Part shown: positions 22,932 through 34,369 of the stretch, piece after piece
How positions within the stretch are numbered: position 1 is the stretch's first letter
Layout: each line of letters begins with the position of its first letter
Notes under the pieces: generated by a model
Told to the model about the DNA's origin: nothing
The model's input: only the letters and a program-made list of their open reading frames with translations
Databases searched by the model: none
Position numbers and translations under genes: made by a program
Assembly: GCA_003971905.1 (NCBI GenBank)
Contig: RSEE01000011.1
Location: 310,001-374,000 of the forward strand
Direction: 5' to 3'
DNA length: 64,000 bases
From: Moniliella sp. 'wahieum'
Taxonomy: Eukaryota; Basidiomycota; Moniliellomycetes; Moniliellales; Moniliellaceae

Positions 22932-24974
22932 ATGTCCTCCTCCTCCTCCGCCTACGATGACGATGATGAGTCGGGGATGCTCAGCGTTCTGATGATCATC
23001 GCCTTCACCCTAACCGTACTTGTCCTTGCCCTGTTGGCCGGCGTGCTCAAGTATTTGAGCGCCATGTGCGCACGGCGCGCCGACGTAACCGTGCCAGAAG
23101 AGGCCTTGATCCGAGACTCGGTCTTCCCCCCACTTTCTCTCCCGATTCAACTCCACCCCGACGTGGCGATCACCTCAGCCACCAACGTTTCTTCTGGCCG
23201 CCCCCCTGTGGCCCCACAGCAGCCTCGGCCCCTACGGAAGATGGGTACTTGCTTGTGGGCTTCTTGCACCCCTATGCCAATGCCGGTGGTGTGTGGGAGC
23301 GCGTTCTGTTCCATGCGCTGGACTGGGTCATCAGAGAACATCCTTCGGCCGTGTTCGTTGTCTACACGGGCGACATCCTCCGGACCTGGCTTGGGAACTC
23401 AATTTTCTTCCAGTTCGCTGACGCGGTCATGTCTGCTATCCCCTCTGCCCGTGCCACGGCCGTTTCTATTGCGGAAGCGAGTGCTGCTCAGCCCCGCTCC
23501 CTTGTTGCGCCCGATGGATCCAAATATGTGGATGGGGCGGAGATCCTCGAGCAAGCCCACAAACGGTTTGGTGTCCACTTGCCCTCGAACCGAGTTTACT
23601 TTTTGCCAGTCAAGTCACGTCATTTGCTCGGCGACAGCTGGAAACGGTTCACTCTTGCTGGGCAAGCGTTTGGCGCGGCCATGGTGGCTTCCGAAGCTAT
23701 GACCCAGGTCACTCCCGATCTGCTCATTGACACTACCGGTTTGGCCTTTGCTTCTCCAATGGCACGCGCCTACAACTCTCGCTTGCCTGTGGCTAGTTAC
23801 ACCCACTATCCTGCTCTCACACGTACCATGCTCGGCCGTGTTGCGTCACGGCAGCAGGGTCACACCAACTCGGCCGATGTGGCAAGCAGCGCTTGGCGGT
23901 CGCGTGCCAAGTTACTGTACTACCGCCTCTTTGCTCGTTTCTACACATGGGCCTTGCGTTCGCCAGATGCCTTGGTGGCCAATGGCTCGTGGACGCGCGC
24001 TCAACTCCGTGCCCTGCTCTATCCAACCGCGTACGATTTGGATTCCCAATTGGTGCCCGTCACCCGGGCCGGCCCGACTTGGCCTCTGCCTCGGACCAGG
24101 CACAAGCACCGCCCCCGCGCAAGAGGGGCACCAAGGCGGCGGACATTGAAATTGTTTACCCGCCGGTGGATGTGGCTGCCTTGTCAGTCTGCCCTCTCGA
24201 CCCGCCCGGCGGACGGGGGGGATTGTGTCTCTGGCCCAGTTCCGGCCTGAGAAGGAACATGTGACGCAACTGTACGCCCTTGCGGCGCTCCATGCACTCC
24301 AAACTTCCCCCCTTCCCAAGCCGAACAAGGCGACGAGAAAATTGAACCCAGCTTGAGCCCACTGCCTTTGCCCAAGCTCACACTCATTGGTGGCGTGCGG
24401 AACGCAACGGACGAGCGTCGGGTGGCGGCGCTCAAGCAGCTGACGGCTCAGTTGGGATTGGAAGATCATGTGAGTTTGTTGTCAATGCGCCTTGGACCCA
24501 AGTAGTGGACTTGCTTGCGCATGCCTCCATCGGCTTTTCCACCATGGTAGACGAACATTTTGGCATTGGTGGTGGAGTTTATGGTACGTGCTGCGTCGGC
24601 CTGGCTAGCGTGTCCTTCCTTCCCTTACTAACTCTCGGACTTCAGGCCGCCGGGTTGATTACCCTCTCGCACACCTCGGCCGGGCCGTGGCTCGATATCG
24701 CGGTACCTGAGTGGGAAGAGGTAGAGCAGGACGGCACGCCTACCTGGACCTTATCTCGCACTGGCTTCCACGCGAGTGATGTCGACTCGTACGCTGCCAC
24801 TCTGGATTCGATTCTGCGCCTGCCTAGCGAGGCGCAGATGGCCATCCGCCGTGCGGCGCGCGGGAGCGAGCGGAGCGGGTGTTTTCTGCCTCGGCATTCG
24901 AACGTTCGTTTGCCCTCCACATCTGGGCGCCGCTCCAGGACAAGATGCTGGCTCAGACCCGTAAGAAGCAGTGA
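22932..24974 (+). CDS. ALG11: ALG11 alpha-1,2-mannosyltransferase
   Basis: GT4-type glycosyltransferase that adds the fourth and fifth mannoses to the dolichol-linked oligosaccharide on the cytosolic face of the ER, essential for N-glycosylation. From the ATG at 22932 the protein has an Asp-rich start, one hydrophobic anchor (about residues 18-42), then in a shifted frame GFLHPYANAGGVWERVLFHA, the Alg11 signature. It continues with FVVYTGDILR, FTLAGQAFGA, PDLLIDTTGLAF, YTHYPALTRTML and LLYYRLFARFY, then IEIVYPPVDV, SLAQFRPEKEHV and FSTMVDEHFGIG. An intron at 24584-24645 has a TTACTAAC branch site. Losing two bases from a GTGTGG run at about 24570 breaks the VVEFMAAGL segment that holds the second catalytic glutamate. 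Further breaks lie near 23230, 24130, 24210, 24300, 24490 and 24880. The corrected C-terminus ends LAQTRKKQ with the stop at 24972-24974. Confidence 0.9.
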
Positions 24975-25194
24975 CAGGCCAGGGTAGGAGGAGATCTGCT
25001 CATCGAACTTTTCTATGATACGAATGCATTCTGTCGTGGGGTAGGGAGAGTCTGCCAGCAGCGTGCAGCTGGACGTTCTTCCAATGTATCTTTGAACCGT
25101 ACAGGGAAGGGGACACTGTGCGAGCCCAGTCGGATGTGATGTCACGGATCGAATAGCAGCATGAGAATCCGATGTGGCCATGGGACCGACGCGC

Positions 25195-25769
25195 TTAGAA
25201 CAGTTTCTTGTTCTGTTCCGACGCCTTCTTGGTCGCCGCATACCCTTCCGCTCCACCACAGCCACCGTCACAGCCGCTGCACCAGCCAGAACAGGCGGTT
25301 CAATCTTCTTGACCTCCTCTTGGTGCGTGTAGATGTAGTACCCAGCTCCGCCAAGCAACAGCAGGTTGACCGCACCGAGGGCCGAGACCCAGTAGGCCGG
25401 GGTGGTGCTAAACACCTGCCAAAAGTGCTTGGCTTCCTTTTTGGCGTCGGCCGCCGCCTTGGCCGCTCTAATTCCGTCCCGCGCGTCCGTCGTCAGTACT
25501 CAACTCAGCGATCAAGATGAACAGGATGTGTCCGTGGGTACAAAGTAAGGGTTCGGCACGCACTTGTCTTCCCATTCCTGGGCGGCCTTGTTGAGCTCCG
25601 CGGCGAGGCGGCGAGACTCGGCATCGGCGTTGCCCGCAGCCTGCTTGGCCTGCTTGCGCAGGTCCTTGGCCTTGGCACTGGCTGCCTTGTGGACTTCCTG
25701 CGCCTTGGCACTCGCGTCGTCCACCACGGCCTTGGCGGTGGAGTCGATCTTTTGCTCGGTAGAGACCAT
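25195..25769 (-). CDS. OM14-like mitochondrial outer membrane protein
   Basis: Small membrane protein matching the fungal OM14 C-terminal domain family; yeast Om14 sits in the mitochondrial outer membrane and serves as a receptor for nascent-chain-associated complex. The start is 25769 (MVSTEQKIDSTAKAV). Exon 1 encodes an Ala/Lys-rich amphipathic helix with KAQEVHKAASAKAKDLRKQA. A 96-nt intron spans 25468-25563 (GTGCGT donor, CTGAC branch, TTAG acceptor on the minus strand). Exon 2 has FWQVFSTTPAYWVSALGAVN, a hydrophobic helix LLLLGGAGYYIYTH, a second hydrophobic stretch VLAGAAAVTVAVV and, after one frame break near 25245, a Lys-rich end ASEQNKKLF. It converges on ALG11, leaving only about 220 bp between the two stops. 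Confidence 0.75.
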
Positions 25770-26887
25770 GATGGAGCGGTGGATGGGGTAGGGATGCAGG
25801 AACAACCGGAGGTGGTGGATGGAAGGGGAAATGGGAAGAGAAGACCCGGGGGGGGGAATGGATGGTGCTATTCACCTGGCCAAGGGGAGTGTCCAAGGGT
25901 GCGGGTGATCCCGATCGGCGCGGGAGGAGCCGGGGGCAGCACGGGGAGGCTGTGGCGGCAAGAGAGGGGCAATGGAGGGACACCGTGCATCGAGAGGATC
26001 GAATACGAGAGCACATGAGACACATTCACAGATTCCGATTCCGTGCCCATCGCCTGGCTGGCGCGCTGCCTGCCGCTTTCCCAGCCGGTGCCGGCGAGGC
26101 AGTGGGCGACACCTGGGGCCTGGAGCCATGGTGGCTCGCCAATGGGACCGACGCCCAATGCTTCTGCTTTGACGGATTGGCCGTGGATTCTACCGTGTGT
26201 GGTTTTCATGTCGAAGAAGGGCGGTGGCGCCAACCGCACGGGCCTGCATCCCATCATGCATCCCGGCTGCCCAGCCGCACGGGGCCAGTGCGTGTGGTGC
26301 CCCGATCACATTCCCCCTCGCGATCTTCGATCGAAGATTGGAGCGTCAGATTCCGATTCAGATCCCAGACGGCCTCGCAGCGCCTCGGCCGCAGAGCCCC
26401 AGATTATGCTGTCACCCGGTCACACCCACGAGCCAGCCTGGGCGCCGCGCGGACCATTCATCGACGTCATCGCGTCACGCGTCACTGGCCACCAGTGAGC
26501 AATGGCACGTGGCATGTGGGCTTGCACCGAACGCAGGTGGAATGTGAAAGAGGGCATTGGAACTGCTGGGGGCCGATTACGCAATTGGCGCTGGCGATGG
26601 CGCGTCGATGGCGGGGGCCAGCGGGTGGCGAGCAGCGGAATGGGCAGAGGCGGAATGGGTGCACGCGCCATGCTGGCCTCAGCCTGAGGAGCGCCTCAGC
26701 GCTTAGCTCAGCAGCTTCGGGCTGGTCGTGGTGGCGAGTCAGGCGGTGGCGCGCAAAGTCCAACTCCGGTTGAAGCTTCAGTGACTAGTGAAGGCCGAAG
26801 GCACGCGCACTGGACAACACAATACACCACAGCGTGTTCTGTCCGTCCTCCCTTCGCCCCACCACCACCACCACCATCCCCCCCCAC
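25770..26887. other. Divergent intergenic region, OM14-like and DUG3
   Basis: No conserved ORF. It separates two divergently transcribed genes and so should hold both promoters. CTCAGC/GCTGAG inverted-repeat clusters occur near 26677-26710. A CACCACCACC run precedes the DUG3 start codon. Confidence 0.55.
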
Positions 26888-28271
26888 ATGTGCCGCCTGC
26901 TTGTCTTCAAGGGCGCCGAGCCCATCCAGCTCAGCGAGCTCGTCACCCGGCCTGCCCACAGCATCATCAACCAGGCCTACGACTCTCGTCTCCGCCTCGA
27001 CGCCACCCGCGCCGTCAACGGTGACGGCTTTGGCGTTGGCTGGTACGACGCCGACCTGCCCTCCTCTCCCCCCGCGTCCATTCCATCCGACGATGACCAT
27101 TCCCTTTCCTCCGACGCATCTACCCCTTCTACTGCCTCCGCCGAACTTGACGCAGCCGATGCCCCCGACCGTGGTGGCAACGACCACGACGCCAACCCCG
27201 CTGCGCCGTGCATCTTCACCTCTGTCACGCCCGCCTGGAACAATGCCAACCTGCACCGCCTGGCTGACAAGATTCGCAGCCCCCTCGTTTTTGCCCACGT
27301 TCGTGCCTCCACAGCCGGGGCTCTTGCGGAAACCAATTGCCACCCATGGCGGTACGGACGGGTAATGTGGATGCATAATGGCCAAGTCGCCCAGTTCTCT
27401 TCCCACATCAAACGCCGCCTTCTTGCCTCTTTGCCCGACCATCTGTTTGCGTTCCCCCAGGGTCAGACCGACTCGGAGCATGCGTTTGCCCTCTTCTGTC
27501 TCACTTGACCAATCCGGAACGTGCGACGCCCTTCGCGTGGCGCGAGCTGCGCGATGCGTTGCTTGCCACCATTGCCGATCTGAATCGCTGGGCAACGGAA
27601 GCAGGCGTGACCGAGCCTTCGCTTCTCAACTTTGTCGCTACAGACGGCTGCAGTGTCGTAGCTTCCCGCTACGTTTCGTCCGCCACCGACGAAGCCGCGA
27701 GCCTCTACTTTTCTTCGGGCACCTCGTTTTACCCCGCCAGTCCTGGCAAGTACCGCATGGTCAAGGCCGACAAGCGCGAGCGCTTGGCTGTCATCACATC
27801 CGAACCTCTCACCTTGAGAAGGCCGACTGGATCCAAATCCCGACCAACACCTGTGTCGTCATCACACCTCGGATCAACATTCTTCAAGAGCCCATCCGCG
27901 ACCAATTTGCGTCCGAACCGGGCGCGCCAGAACGCTCGCCTTCCTTTATTCTTCGCTCGGGATACCAGCCCAACATTCCTGTCGGCCCTGCGGCGGAGCG
28001 GGCAAAGCAAGACACGTCGCAGGTGGTTCCCCCTGCTTCCCCCGCCGTCGCAGTACCTCCTGCTTCTGCTTCTGCTTCTACTTCTGCTCCTGCCTCTGAG
28101 TCTACCGCTTCCGTTCCCGAGGTTCGGCTGACTGATCCCCCTCTTGCCACCAAGCCCATTTCCTCGCCCTCCGCGACCACGCCCCAAGCCCCGTTGGTGG
28201 AGGCCAAAAAGGACGCATTGGCTGCGCTCCTGAAACGGCCCTCCAAGGCCCCCTCGCCCCTGCTTCTGTGA
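26888..28271 (+). CDS. DUG3: DUG3-like glutamine amidotransferase
   Basis: Class-II glutamine amidotransferase of the Dug3 type; in yeast Dug2-Dug3 cleaves gamma-glutamyl bonds in the cytosolic DUG glutathione degradation pathway. The ATG at 26888 gives MCRLLVFKGAEP, so Cys2 becomes the N-terminal nucleophile once Met is removed. GDGFGVGWYD, FAHVRASTAGALAETNCHPW and MWMHNGQVAQF are the Ntn-hydrolase landmarks. An acidic insert follows residue 60. The frame breaks at two places that look like single-base losses in homopolymers: near 27498 (FALF then LTNPERATPFAW) and near 27813 (EPLT then EKADWIQIPTNTCVVIT). The C-terminal extension from about 27970 is rich in Pro, Ala, Ser and Thr with an SAS-type hexamer repeat and runs straight into the PTPA sequence. 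There is no in-frame start codon between them (see findings). Confidence 0.85.
28070..28098. repeat. CTTCTG coding microsatellite
   Basis: Hexamer repeat of CTTCTG/CTTCTA encoding an Ala-Ser-Thr-rich linker at the DUG3/PTPA junction. Confidence 0.8.
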
Positions 28272-29632
28272 CCAAAGAGGAGACCGATACCAGGTCCCCG
28301 ATCCCCTTGGAGACGCCTAGCCTCAAGGTCACCCCCGTCCCTGCTGCTCAGCTGGAAGGCAGGAAGTTCGAGGCGCCGCCCAAGCGGATCCTCAGTGCGC
28401 ATGGCATGGACCGCTGGCGCACTTCGCAGACATTTGATGAAGTGTTGTCTTTCATTTGGGTTTTGAACCAGGCGGCATGGGGCCGGACGCTGCGGGACCC
28501 GCAGGTGCAAGATTCAGCGCCGGTCCAAGCGCTGCGTCAGTTGGTCCGCTCTGTCGATGCGTTGGTCCAGGCCACCCCGGCCGTGGAAACCAATTCGCGG
28601 TTTGGCAACCCCGCCTTCCGTCAATTTCACGCCAAGTTGGTGGCGGCCGTGCCGGAGCTGCATCGTGCGTTGCGTCAAGCTGCGCCGCTTCCTCCAGGGG
28701 TGGAGGAAGAAGTAGGGGTGTACCTGACCGAGTCGTGGGGGTCGGTACAACGGTTGGATTATGGTTCGGGGATGGAGCTGTCGTTTGTGTTGTATCTGGG
28801 GTTGGTCAAGGTGGGCTACCTGAACTTGGAGAGGGATGGTGCGGCGATGGTGCTACACGTGTTTTGGGATTACATCCAAGTCATGCGCCGGATCCAACAG
28901 ACGTATTGGCTCGAACCGGCCGGCTCACATGGCGTGTGGGGGTTGGACGATTACCATTTCCTTCCGTTTGTCTGGGGCTCGGCGCAGCTTGCCCCGCACA
29001 AGCATTTGCGTCCGCGCGCGATTCACGATGCCGGCCTGGTACAGGACTTGGGCGACGAGTATATGTATTTCGCGTGTGTACGCCAAGTCAATTCGGTCAA
29101 GACGGCTTCCCTCCGCTGGCACTCGCCCATGCTCGATGACATTTCCGCCGTCAAGACCTGGTCTAAGGTGAACGAAGGATTGCTGAAAATGTATCGGGCG
29201 GAAGTGCTGCTCAAGTTGCCCATTGCCAGCACATTCGCTTTGGCAGCTTGCTCCCTTTCCCTCCTGCTACACCGAGGCGGAAGCCCAAGAAGACGCTATG
29301 GCCGCATTGGACGAACCCCGAGACCACGATCATGCCCACTCAGATGCCGAGGGCACAGTGGACTGTGGTCATGCCCACGGCGCCGCCGATGGCCAAGCAG
29401 CCGGGTGGGGCGATTGCTGCGGCATCCCCATCCAGCCGCGTTTGGCGCGGCACAGGCAGCAGCCAAACAGGGCACACTGCGTGACCAGCCGCCGGCTTGG
29501 GCTTGGGCAGCAGCGTTCGCCGGATTCCGTTCGATTGATCCGCCTCCCCCTCTTCGGAGATTCTTGCGCTACGTGGCTGCCATTGCACACTTTTTTTTCG
29601 AGCACTATGGCGGCTGTCTCGGGACCGGCTGA
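28268..29632 (+). CDS. PTPA-type PP2A phosphatase activator
   Basis: Peptidyl-prolyl isomerase-like activator of protein phosphatase 2A (Rrd1/Rrd2 in yeast), cytosolic and nuclear. The fold begins at FEAPPKRILSAHGMDRWRTS and continues with LSFIWVLNQAAWGRTL, the YGSGMELSFVLYL motif, WGLDDYHFLPFVWGSAQL and SPMLDDISAVKTWSKVNEGL, all classical PTPA segments. Near 29235 the frame shifts; HIRFGSLLPF, the conserved C-terminal strand, is read in another frame, and the tail containing CCGIPI and AFGAAQAAAKQGTLRD needs two more shifts. No ATG precedes the fold: the first lies at about 28403, inside it, so the upstream boundary at 28268 is only the frame entry. A fused transcript with DUG3 is one reading. 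Confidence 0.85.
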   Translation: MTKEETDTRSPIPLETPSLKVTPVPAAQLEGRKFEAPPKRILSAHGMDRWRTSQTFDEVLSFIWVLNQAAWGRTLRDPQVQDSAPVQALRQLVRSVDALVQATPAVETNSRFGNPAFRQFHAKLVAAVPELHRALRQAAPLPPGVEEEVGVYLTESWGSVQRLDYGSGMELSFVLYLGLVKVGYLNLERDGAAMVLHVFWDYIQVMRRIQQTYWLEPAGSHGVWGLDDYHFLPFVWGSAQLAPHKHLRPRAIHDAGLVQDLGDEYMYFACVRQVNSVKTASLRWHSPMLDDISAVKTWSKVNEGLLKMYRAEVLLKLPIASTFALAACSLSLLLHRGGSPRRRYGRIGRTPRPRSCPLRCRGHSGLWSCPRRRRWPSSRVGRLLRHPHPAAFGAAQAAAKQGTLRDQPPAWAWAAAFAGFRSIDPPPPLRRFLRYVAAIAHFFFEHYGGCLGTG

Positions 29633-29967
29633 GGGAGAGGGATGGATGAATGGATTGATAGGGATTGATATTCGCCCCATGGATTGAGAATGCATCCGGT
29701 AGTAGCTTGCTGCGGCAGGGGCCAGGGGCCAGGGGCCAGAGCAGCAGGGCAAGCCAACAGGCCAGCGTACAGGCCGGAACCCCCATGGTTGATCAACAGA
29801 GGGGGGGGGGGGAGATCACAGGAGAGGACCGAAAATGATGGGGAGTAGGTACTACAAGCGAGCGGACGGAGAGGCGAGAAGGTAAAGATAGAACATTGTT
29901 TCCTCTCATGGTGGGGTGGGACAGAAGTGGGTAGACAATATGGTACGGTACGTGTGGTGGCGCCCTG
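29633..29967. other. Convergent spacer PTPA/RING gene
   Basis: Short region between convergent genes. It contains three GGGCCAG heptamers in tandem at about 29718-29740 and a run of ten G near 29802-29811. No gene is visible. Confidence 0.6.
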
Positions 29968-32721
29968 CTACCATACATACGCCCGCGCCGTCGGGTCGGG
30001 CTGGGTCGGGGGCATGGCAGGCACCGCTTCCCTGCGACAGAGGGGGCAGGAATGGAGGCCTGGGTGATCCATCGATCGACGCACTCGACATGGAACGCAT
30101 GCTTGCACGGCAAAACCGGGCGGCAGTCGTCGTTCCACTCCTCGTAGCACACGGCACAGCAGTGGTCCGCCTCTCCACCTTGGATCTGGCCCTTCTCAAA
30201 CGCTTCCACAATCGCCGGGCGGCCGTGTAAGATGATAGTGTCCGAGGCATCAATCTCCTCTTGCGTGGCCTTCTTAACTCGGGCATCGCGGCACTCGCAA
30301 ATGTCTGCAGCCTGGACAGCAGCTCCATAAGGTACATGATTTCCCAGCCCGGGCACTTGAAGCGGTAACGTACGCAGCGGATGGTCGGGTTCGTAGTACC
30401 CTCCTGTAATGATGATGCTTGTACCGCACCGGCGCCGACTCGTTCTCCCCGGCCCCACCGGCCTCAGGGGGCAAGTGAGTGGAGCGAATGCCAACGACCA
30501 AATGCGGGACAAGGTTGTTAGCCGACGAGGGTTCGGATCCCTCTGCTCCCCCTCGACTTGGCTGGGACCTTGCTGCGTCGGTCCGGCCCTCAGACGTCGA
30601 GGCCGTCGCCGTGCCTTCATGGTCGTGCACGCATTGGGACGCACCACGTCCGGCCTGGGCTGCGGGTCGAAACGGAACATGCGCAAAAAGACAATCTCAT
30701 CCTCCGTCACATCGTCCACCGGCCGCCGTACTCTTCGGGCACTGCTGCGGTCTCTGCTGCATTGACAGGCATCCGTTGTAGCGTTCTGCTCGGCGCCCTG
30801 CTGCCCAGCAAGCCGATACCTCCACGCCATCTCAATGGCAGCGACGAGGGTCCGTAGAGAGGGTGTGGAGCCAATGGTCAAAGGAATGCTCAGGACCATC
30901 GTCCACCGGCCCAAACGGGCACGTCGAAGCGAGGACTCCAACGAAGCATGCGTCCACCTGCCGACGAGGTCAGACCCGACTCGATCGCTCCGCCTCGGCC
31001 CGATCAGAGGCAGTGGCAGAGGAGTTGGGTCCCTGCGACTCGCTCGCATCGGCCAGAACAGGCAATCGGGTCCCGGGGCCACGGCCGGCTCTCGGCGTGC
31101 AGGTGGGGGCAGGGCCGGGGCCAGGCGTATCACCGGCCCAAGCAGAGCGCAGCATCGCAGGCAAACCAGGCGCTGCGAGTTGCCCTGCATCCCTCGGTGT
31201 TTGGCGCAGCAGAAGAGAGGGGGCGGTCGCGGTCGCGTCTCGGATGAGGGAGGAGGGCTTGTCTGGGGTACGCCCGGGCCCGCTGCGTCCGAGCCCGGCA
31301 TGCGAAGCCCCTCGGTGCCGCCCTGCGTGGTATCCTCAGCGCCAGAGGCGGGGACAGGTTCGGGACGGGAGTAGCCGGGCGGAACGGACCCTCGCATGTT
31401 CCGGCTGGTAATCTGTGCCGGATCGAGTAGGCTGGTTGCCACCGCCGAGGCTGCAACTGTAATCATGCGGGTCAGGAGAGCTCCATGTTCGCTTGCATTG
31501 GACTGCTCCGAGGCATTCGTCCTCGTCGATCCCGAGGCATGCGGGGCACTGTCTCCCCCTCCCCACCTGGGTTCGGTAGGAGGCAAAGCGGCTGCATCGG
31601 CCTCCTCTTCGGCCGGGTTGGAGTTGGACTCAGCAGTACTGGGACCTTGCATGGTACAGAACAGATGCCGCGTCGGGAGGAGAAGGTTGAGGCTGTTCCT
31701 GCGATTCCTGAGCAGGCACCGCGTTTGGCTCAGAGATGGTAGTTGAGGAAGGAGGTTGTGAGTCTGGGTTGGATGGGTTGGATGATGAAGTGGCACCGGG
31801 AGGGTGGTATCGCGCCATAAAGACGCCCTGGACGACATGAAAGTACCCGAGGTGACCAAACTAGGATCGGGCGGCCTCCCATTGGGGACGTTGGCCGTTC
31901 TGTTGATCCAGCGAGCGGCGTTGCAACAAATCGTGAATGGCACGCCCCATATCCAGTCCTGCGCCGGGTCCACGACCCAGTCCAGGCCGACGCGGACGGC
32001 TGGAACCTAAGGGAGAATGATCGTCATGGGACGATTCGTTGGGACCTGGGTCAATGAAAGGCGCACCACGCTCCCGTGTTAGTCGCGTGAGCAAGGCAGG
32101 CAGACGCAAGCGATTTAAACGGCTCGTAGAGTTAGAGCGGGGGCGGCCGGAAGGCACACTGTCACCCATGCTAGGTTCCGACTGTTGCTCCGTCTGGTCC
32201 AAGGGCGGGGAGTGAAGCGGCCGGGGAGCGGGGCTGGGGGTTATCCGTGCCCGAGGGAGTAGCGCCACCTACCCCAGAAGGGCGGCCGGCAGTGCCATAG
32301 CCAGCGCATCGATCAGGGAATTCGGCTCAGGAGGTCGTGCTTGGGTTCCTTCATCCGAAGGCTCGCCGGTGGCAGAGGCAGTGATGGGGTCCGTACCCGA
32401 ACTAGAGTGCGTGTCGGCACCTGCCGGCGTGGCAGGCTCGGTGGGTTGAGCTAAGCGGAGCGGGCGAACGGAGGATGGGAGAGGACGGAGCAGACGCCGA
32501 CGTAGTGATGGGCGCGGATCCGAGGTTCCCGGCGCATTCTCCTGGGAATCACGCCGGCGACGTTGGCCAGCAAGCGAGAGGGGCGGGGGAAGCGGAAGCT
32601 CGCGCTCTGGGCCCGGGGCGCTCGGGGTGGCCGGGGCGCCGGGAGACGAGTGGCGGGTGGCGGGGGCCATCGGCTCGTCCTCCGAGTCGTCAGAGCGGAT
32701 GCGGGACTGGGCGGTGCCCAT
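29968..32721 (-). CDS. RING-H2 E3 ubiquitin ligase, probably myristoylated
   Basis: Large disordered protein with a C-terminal RING-H2 finger, hence a likely ubiquitin ligase. The start codon at 32721 gives MGTAQSRIRSDDSEDEP, which fits the N-myristoylation consensus (Gly2, Ser6), suggesting membrane anchoring. The middle is rich in Pro, Arg and Ser with several frame breaks (about 32270 and 31870). A Cys-rich patch, FCCAKHRGMQGN to LVCLRCC, lies near 31140-31210. The RING spans about 30040-30180: CCAVCYEEWNDD, LPCKHAFHVECVDRWITQ, then after a one-base break SCPLCRREAVP. The corrected frame ends ARAYVW at 29968. The preceding segment IILHGRPAIVEAFEKGQI resembles the helix before the RING in basidiomycete ligases of this type. 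Substrate unknown. Confidence 0.75.
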
Positions 32722-33510
32722 GGTGGGGATCGGCGCGGGGGACGCCACAGGAAGGAGCACACGCGAAAGAAGAGGAGGAGGTGGCGGTGGGAGTGGCGTG
32801 GAGATGTGCTGTCGGATCTGGGATCTGGGATAGGGATCTGGCAACCGACGAGCGGCCAGCCAATGCCGATGCCGAAAGCGCAAGAAGCGACCCAGCAGGT
32901 CGGTCATGCCGCAACCCTAGCGGGCGTGCAAGCCAGTGGGCAGTGGCCCAGCGGTGGCAAGCGACGCCCCCCGCCAAACCACCCCACGGCGCGAGTGCTG
33001 CGCCGCCAAGCCCACACACCCCCCTGCAGCCAGGTTACGTCAACAGCTGCCCCCTCGCCCGCAGGCGCCAGTCGCCGGAGAAAGCCACAGAAGCATGCAT
33101 CATCCATCGCGCATGCATCAACCGTACCCCTGCATCAGCGCGTCAGCGCGTCAGCACCAATGCACAATGTTTCAATGTGGCACGCGTCGCCTCTGGTCGC
33201 CACCCACAGCCTGGCCACAGTGGCATACAACACCGCATCAAAAAAGAACAAACGACACATACTAAACTACTTTGTACAGCCGGTGAGGCCACCTCCTGTC
33301 TCCCTCTCGGCAATGCCAATGGGGGGAAGAAATGCATGGAACGAGAGAAAGGCCAGTAGCCCTGGGTGCAATGGAGGTGTAACAAAAGTGTGACGCGCAC
33401 ATATCCGAAGAAGGGTTTGTTCACATAATGACACGAAGGTGACTGCCACAAAAAATGTGCACACACTTTTTAGTACACACTCTTTCCCTAACATGGAAGG
33501 GAAAGAGGGG
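32722..33510. other. Upstream region of the RING gene
   Basis: No conserved ORF. Contains ATGCAT-like units near 33095-33120 and a CAGCGCGTCAGCGCGTCAGC duplication near 33136-33155. Probably holds the RING gene promoter. Confidence 0.5.
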
Positions 33511-34369
33511 TTAAGAGGAGCTTACGCCAAAACGGAGGCCAGAAGAGTTGGCGAAAACGAAGCGCATCTTGTAGTTGACATCAAAAGTGGTAAGTGTGTG
33601 TCCATCATCAAAAGGTGTGGTAAGTGTTGTGTCCATCGAATGAGAAAGGGTGAGTTGAATCTTGTGAGTGTCGATATGCCTAGAGGTCTGAGTGAAAAAC
33701 AGCAGCAAATAAGAGAAGATCGAACCGTTCAGTATTAGGAAACAGGCATTGCGTTGAGGAGTTTCATCGACGTATATGTCCTTTGCGTAGGCCATGCGGC
33801 TAGAAGAAGGAAGTTGACAGGTGAAAGAGAATGGCGTGGATGGACACTTACTACAGAGGGTTGCCGCAACAAAGCGAGAGGGGTTCATGTTATGCTTGCG
33901 GGAACAGGTGTGGGTGAATGCCGGTGCGTAGGTACCCACATTGATCACCCCGTTCGCGCCGTGTCCATAATAAAGGAGAACAGCGACAGCCGACGACCCA
34001 GCTGCCGACGAGCATAATACCGACTTGCGCGACAGGCGATAAGAATGGCGGTGAAGTGGAAGGGAGCGCGTCGGGCAAGGAAAGTGATTGGGCGAGCACC
34101 GGCCATGGTGAAAGAGAGACCCAAGAGGGGGGCGTCGAGAGCAGGTGTTTGGTGTGTGGTGGTGGCGAGGGCTGGAAAGGCACACGGGCGTGCGGGTTTG
34201 GATGCGGCGGGGGGTGGCTGGGCGGGGGTCCGTCAGGCGAGGCGCGGGCGTGCTCGTGTGGTGTGGCCGAAACATGGCTGCATGCATTCGAGAAGCATGG
34301 TCTTGTTTGCCTGATCGAGATTAAGCTCGCAGCGCTTGCTGAGCTTTTGCTTGTGGGCTGTGTGGGCAT
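33511..34369 (-). CDS. Unrecognised small protein, tentative
   Basis: I do not recognise this gene. A minus-strand ATG at 34369 opens MPTQPTSKSSASAASLISI; after frame changes the downstream sequence is Arg/Pro/Ser-rich, then a hydrophobic segment SSAVAVLLYYGHGANG near 34000. Candidate introns follow: one beginning GTGGGTACC near 33940, and a clear one with GTAAGTGTCC donor and CTTCTTCTAG acceptor spanning about 33793-33856, flanked by NMNPSRFVAATL and MAYAKDIYVDETPQRNA. A Ser/Arg-rich start plus one hydrophobic helix would fit a mitochondrial or other membrane protein, but this is a guess. Confidence 0.35.
33579..33640. repeat. Imperfect 30-bp tandem duplication
   Basis: Two copies of a CATCAAAAGTGGTAAGTGTG-like unit ending TGTCCAT lie head to tail, differing by a few small indels. 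They fall in the 3' part of the tentative minus-strand gene. Confidence 0.75.
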
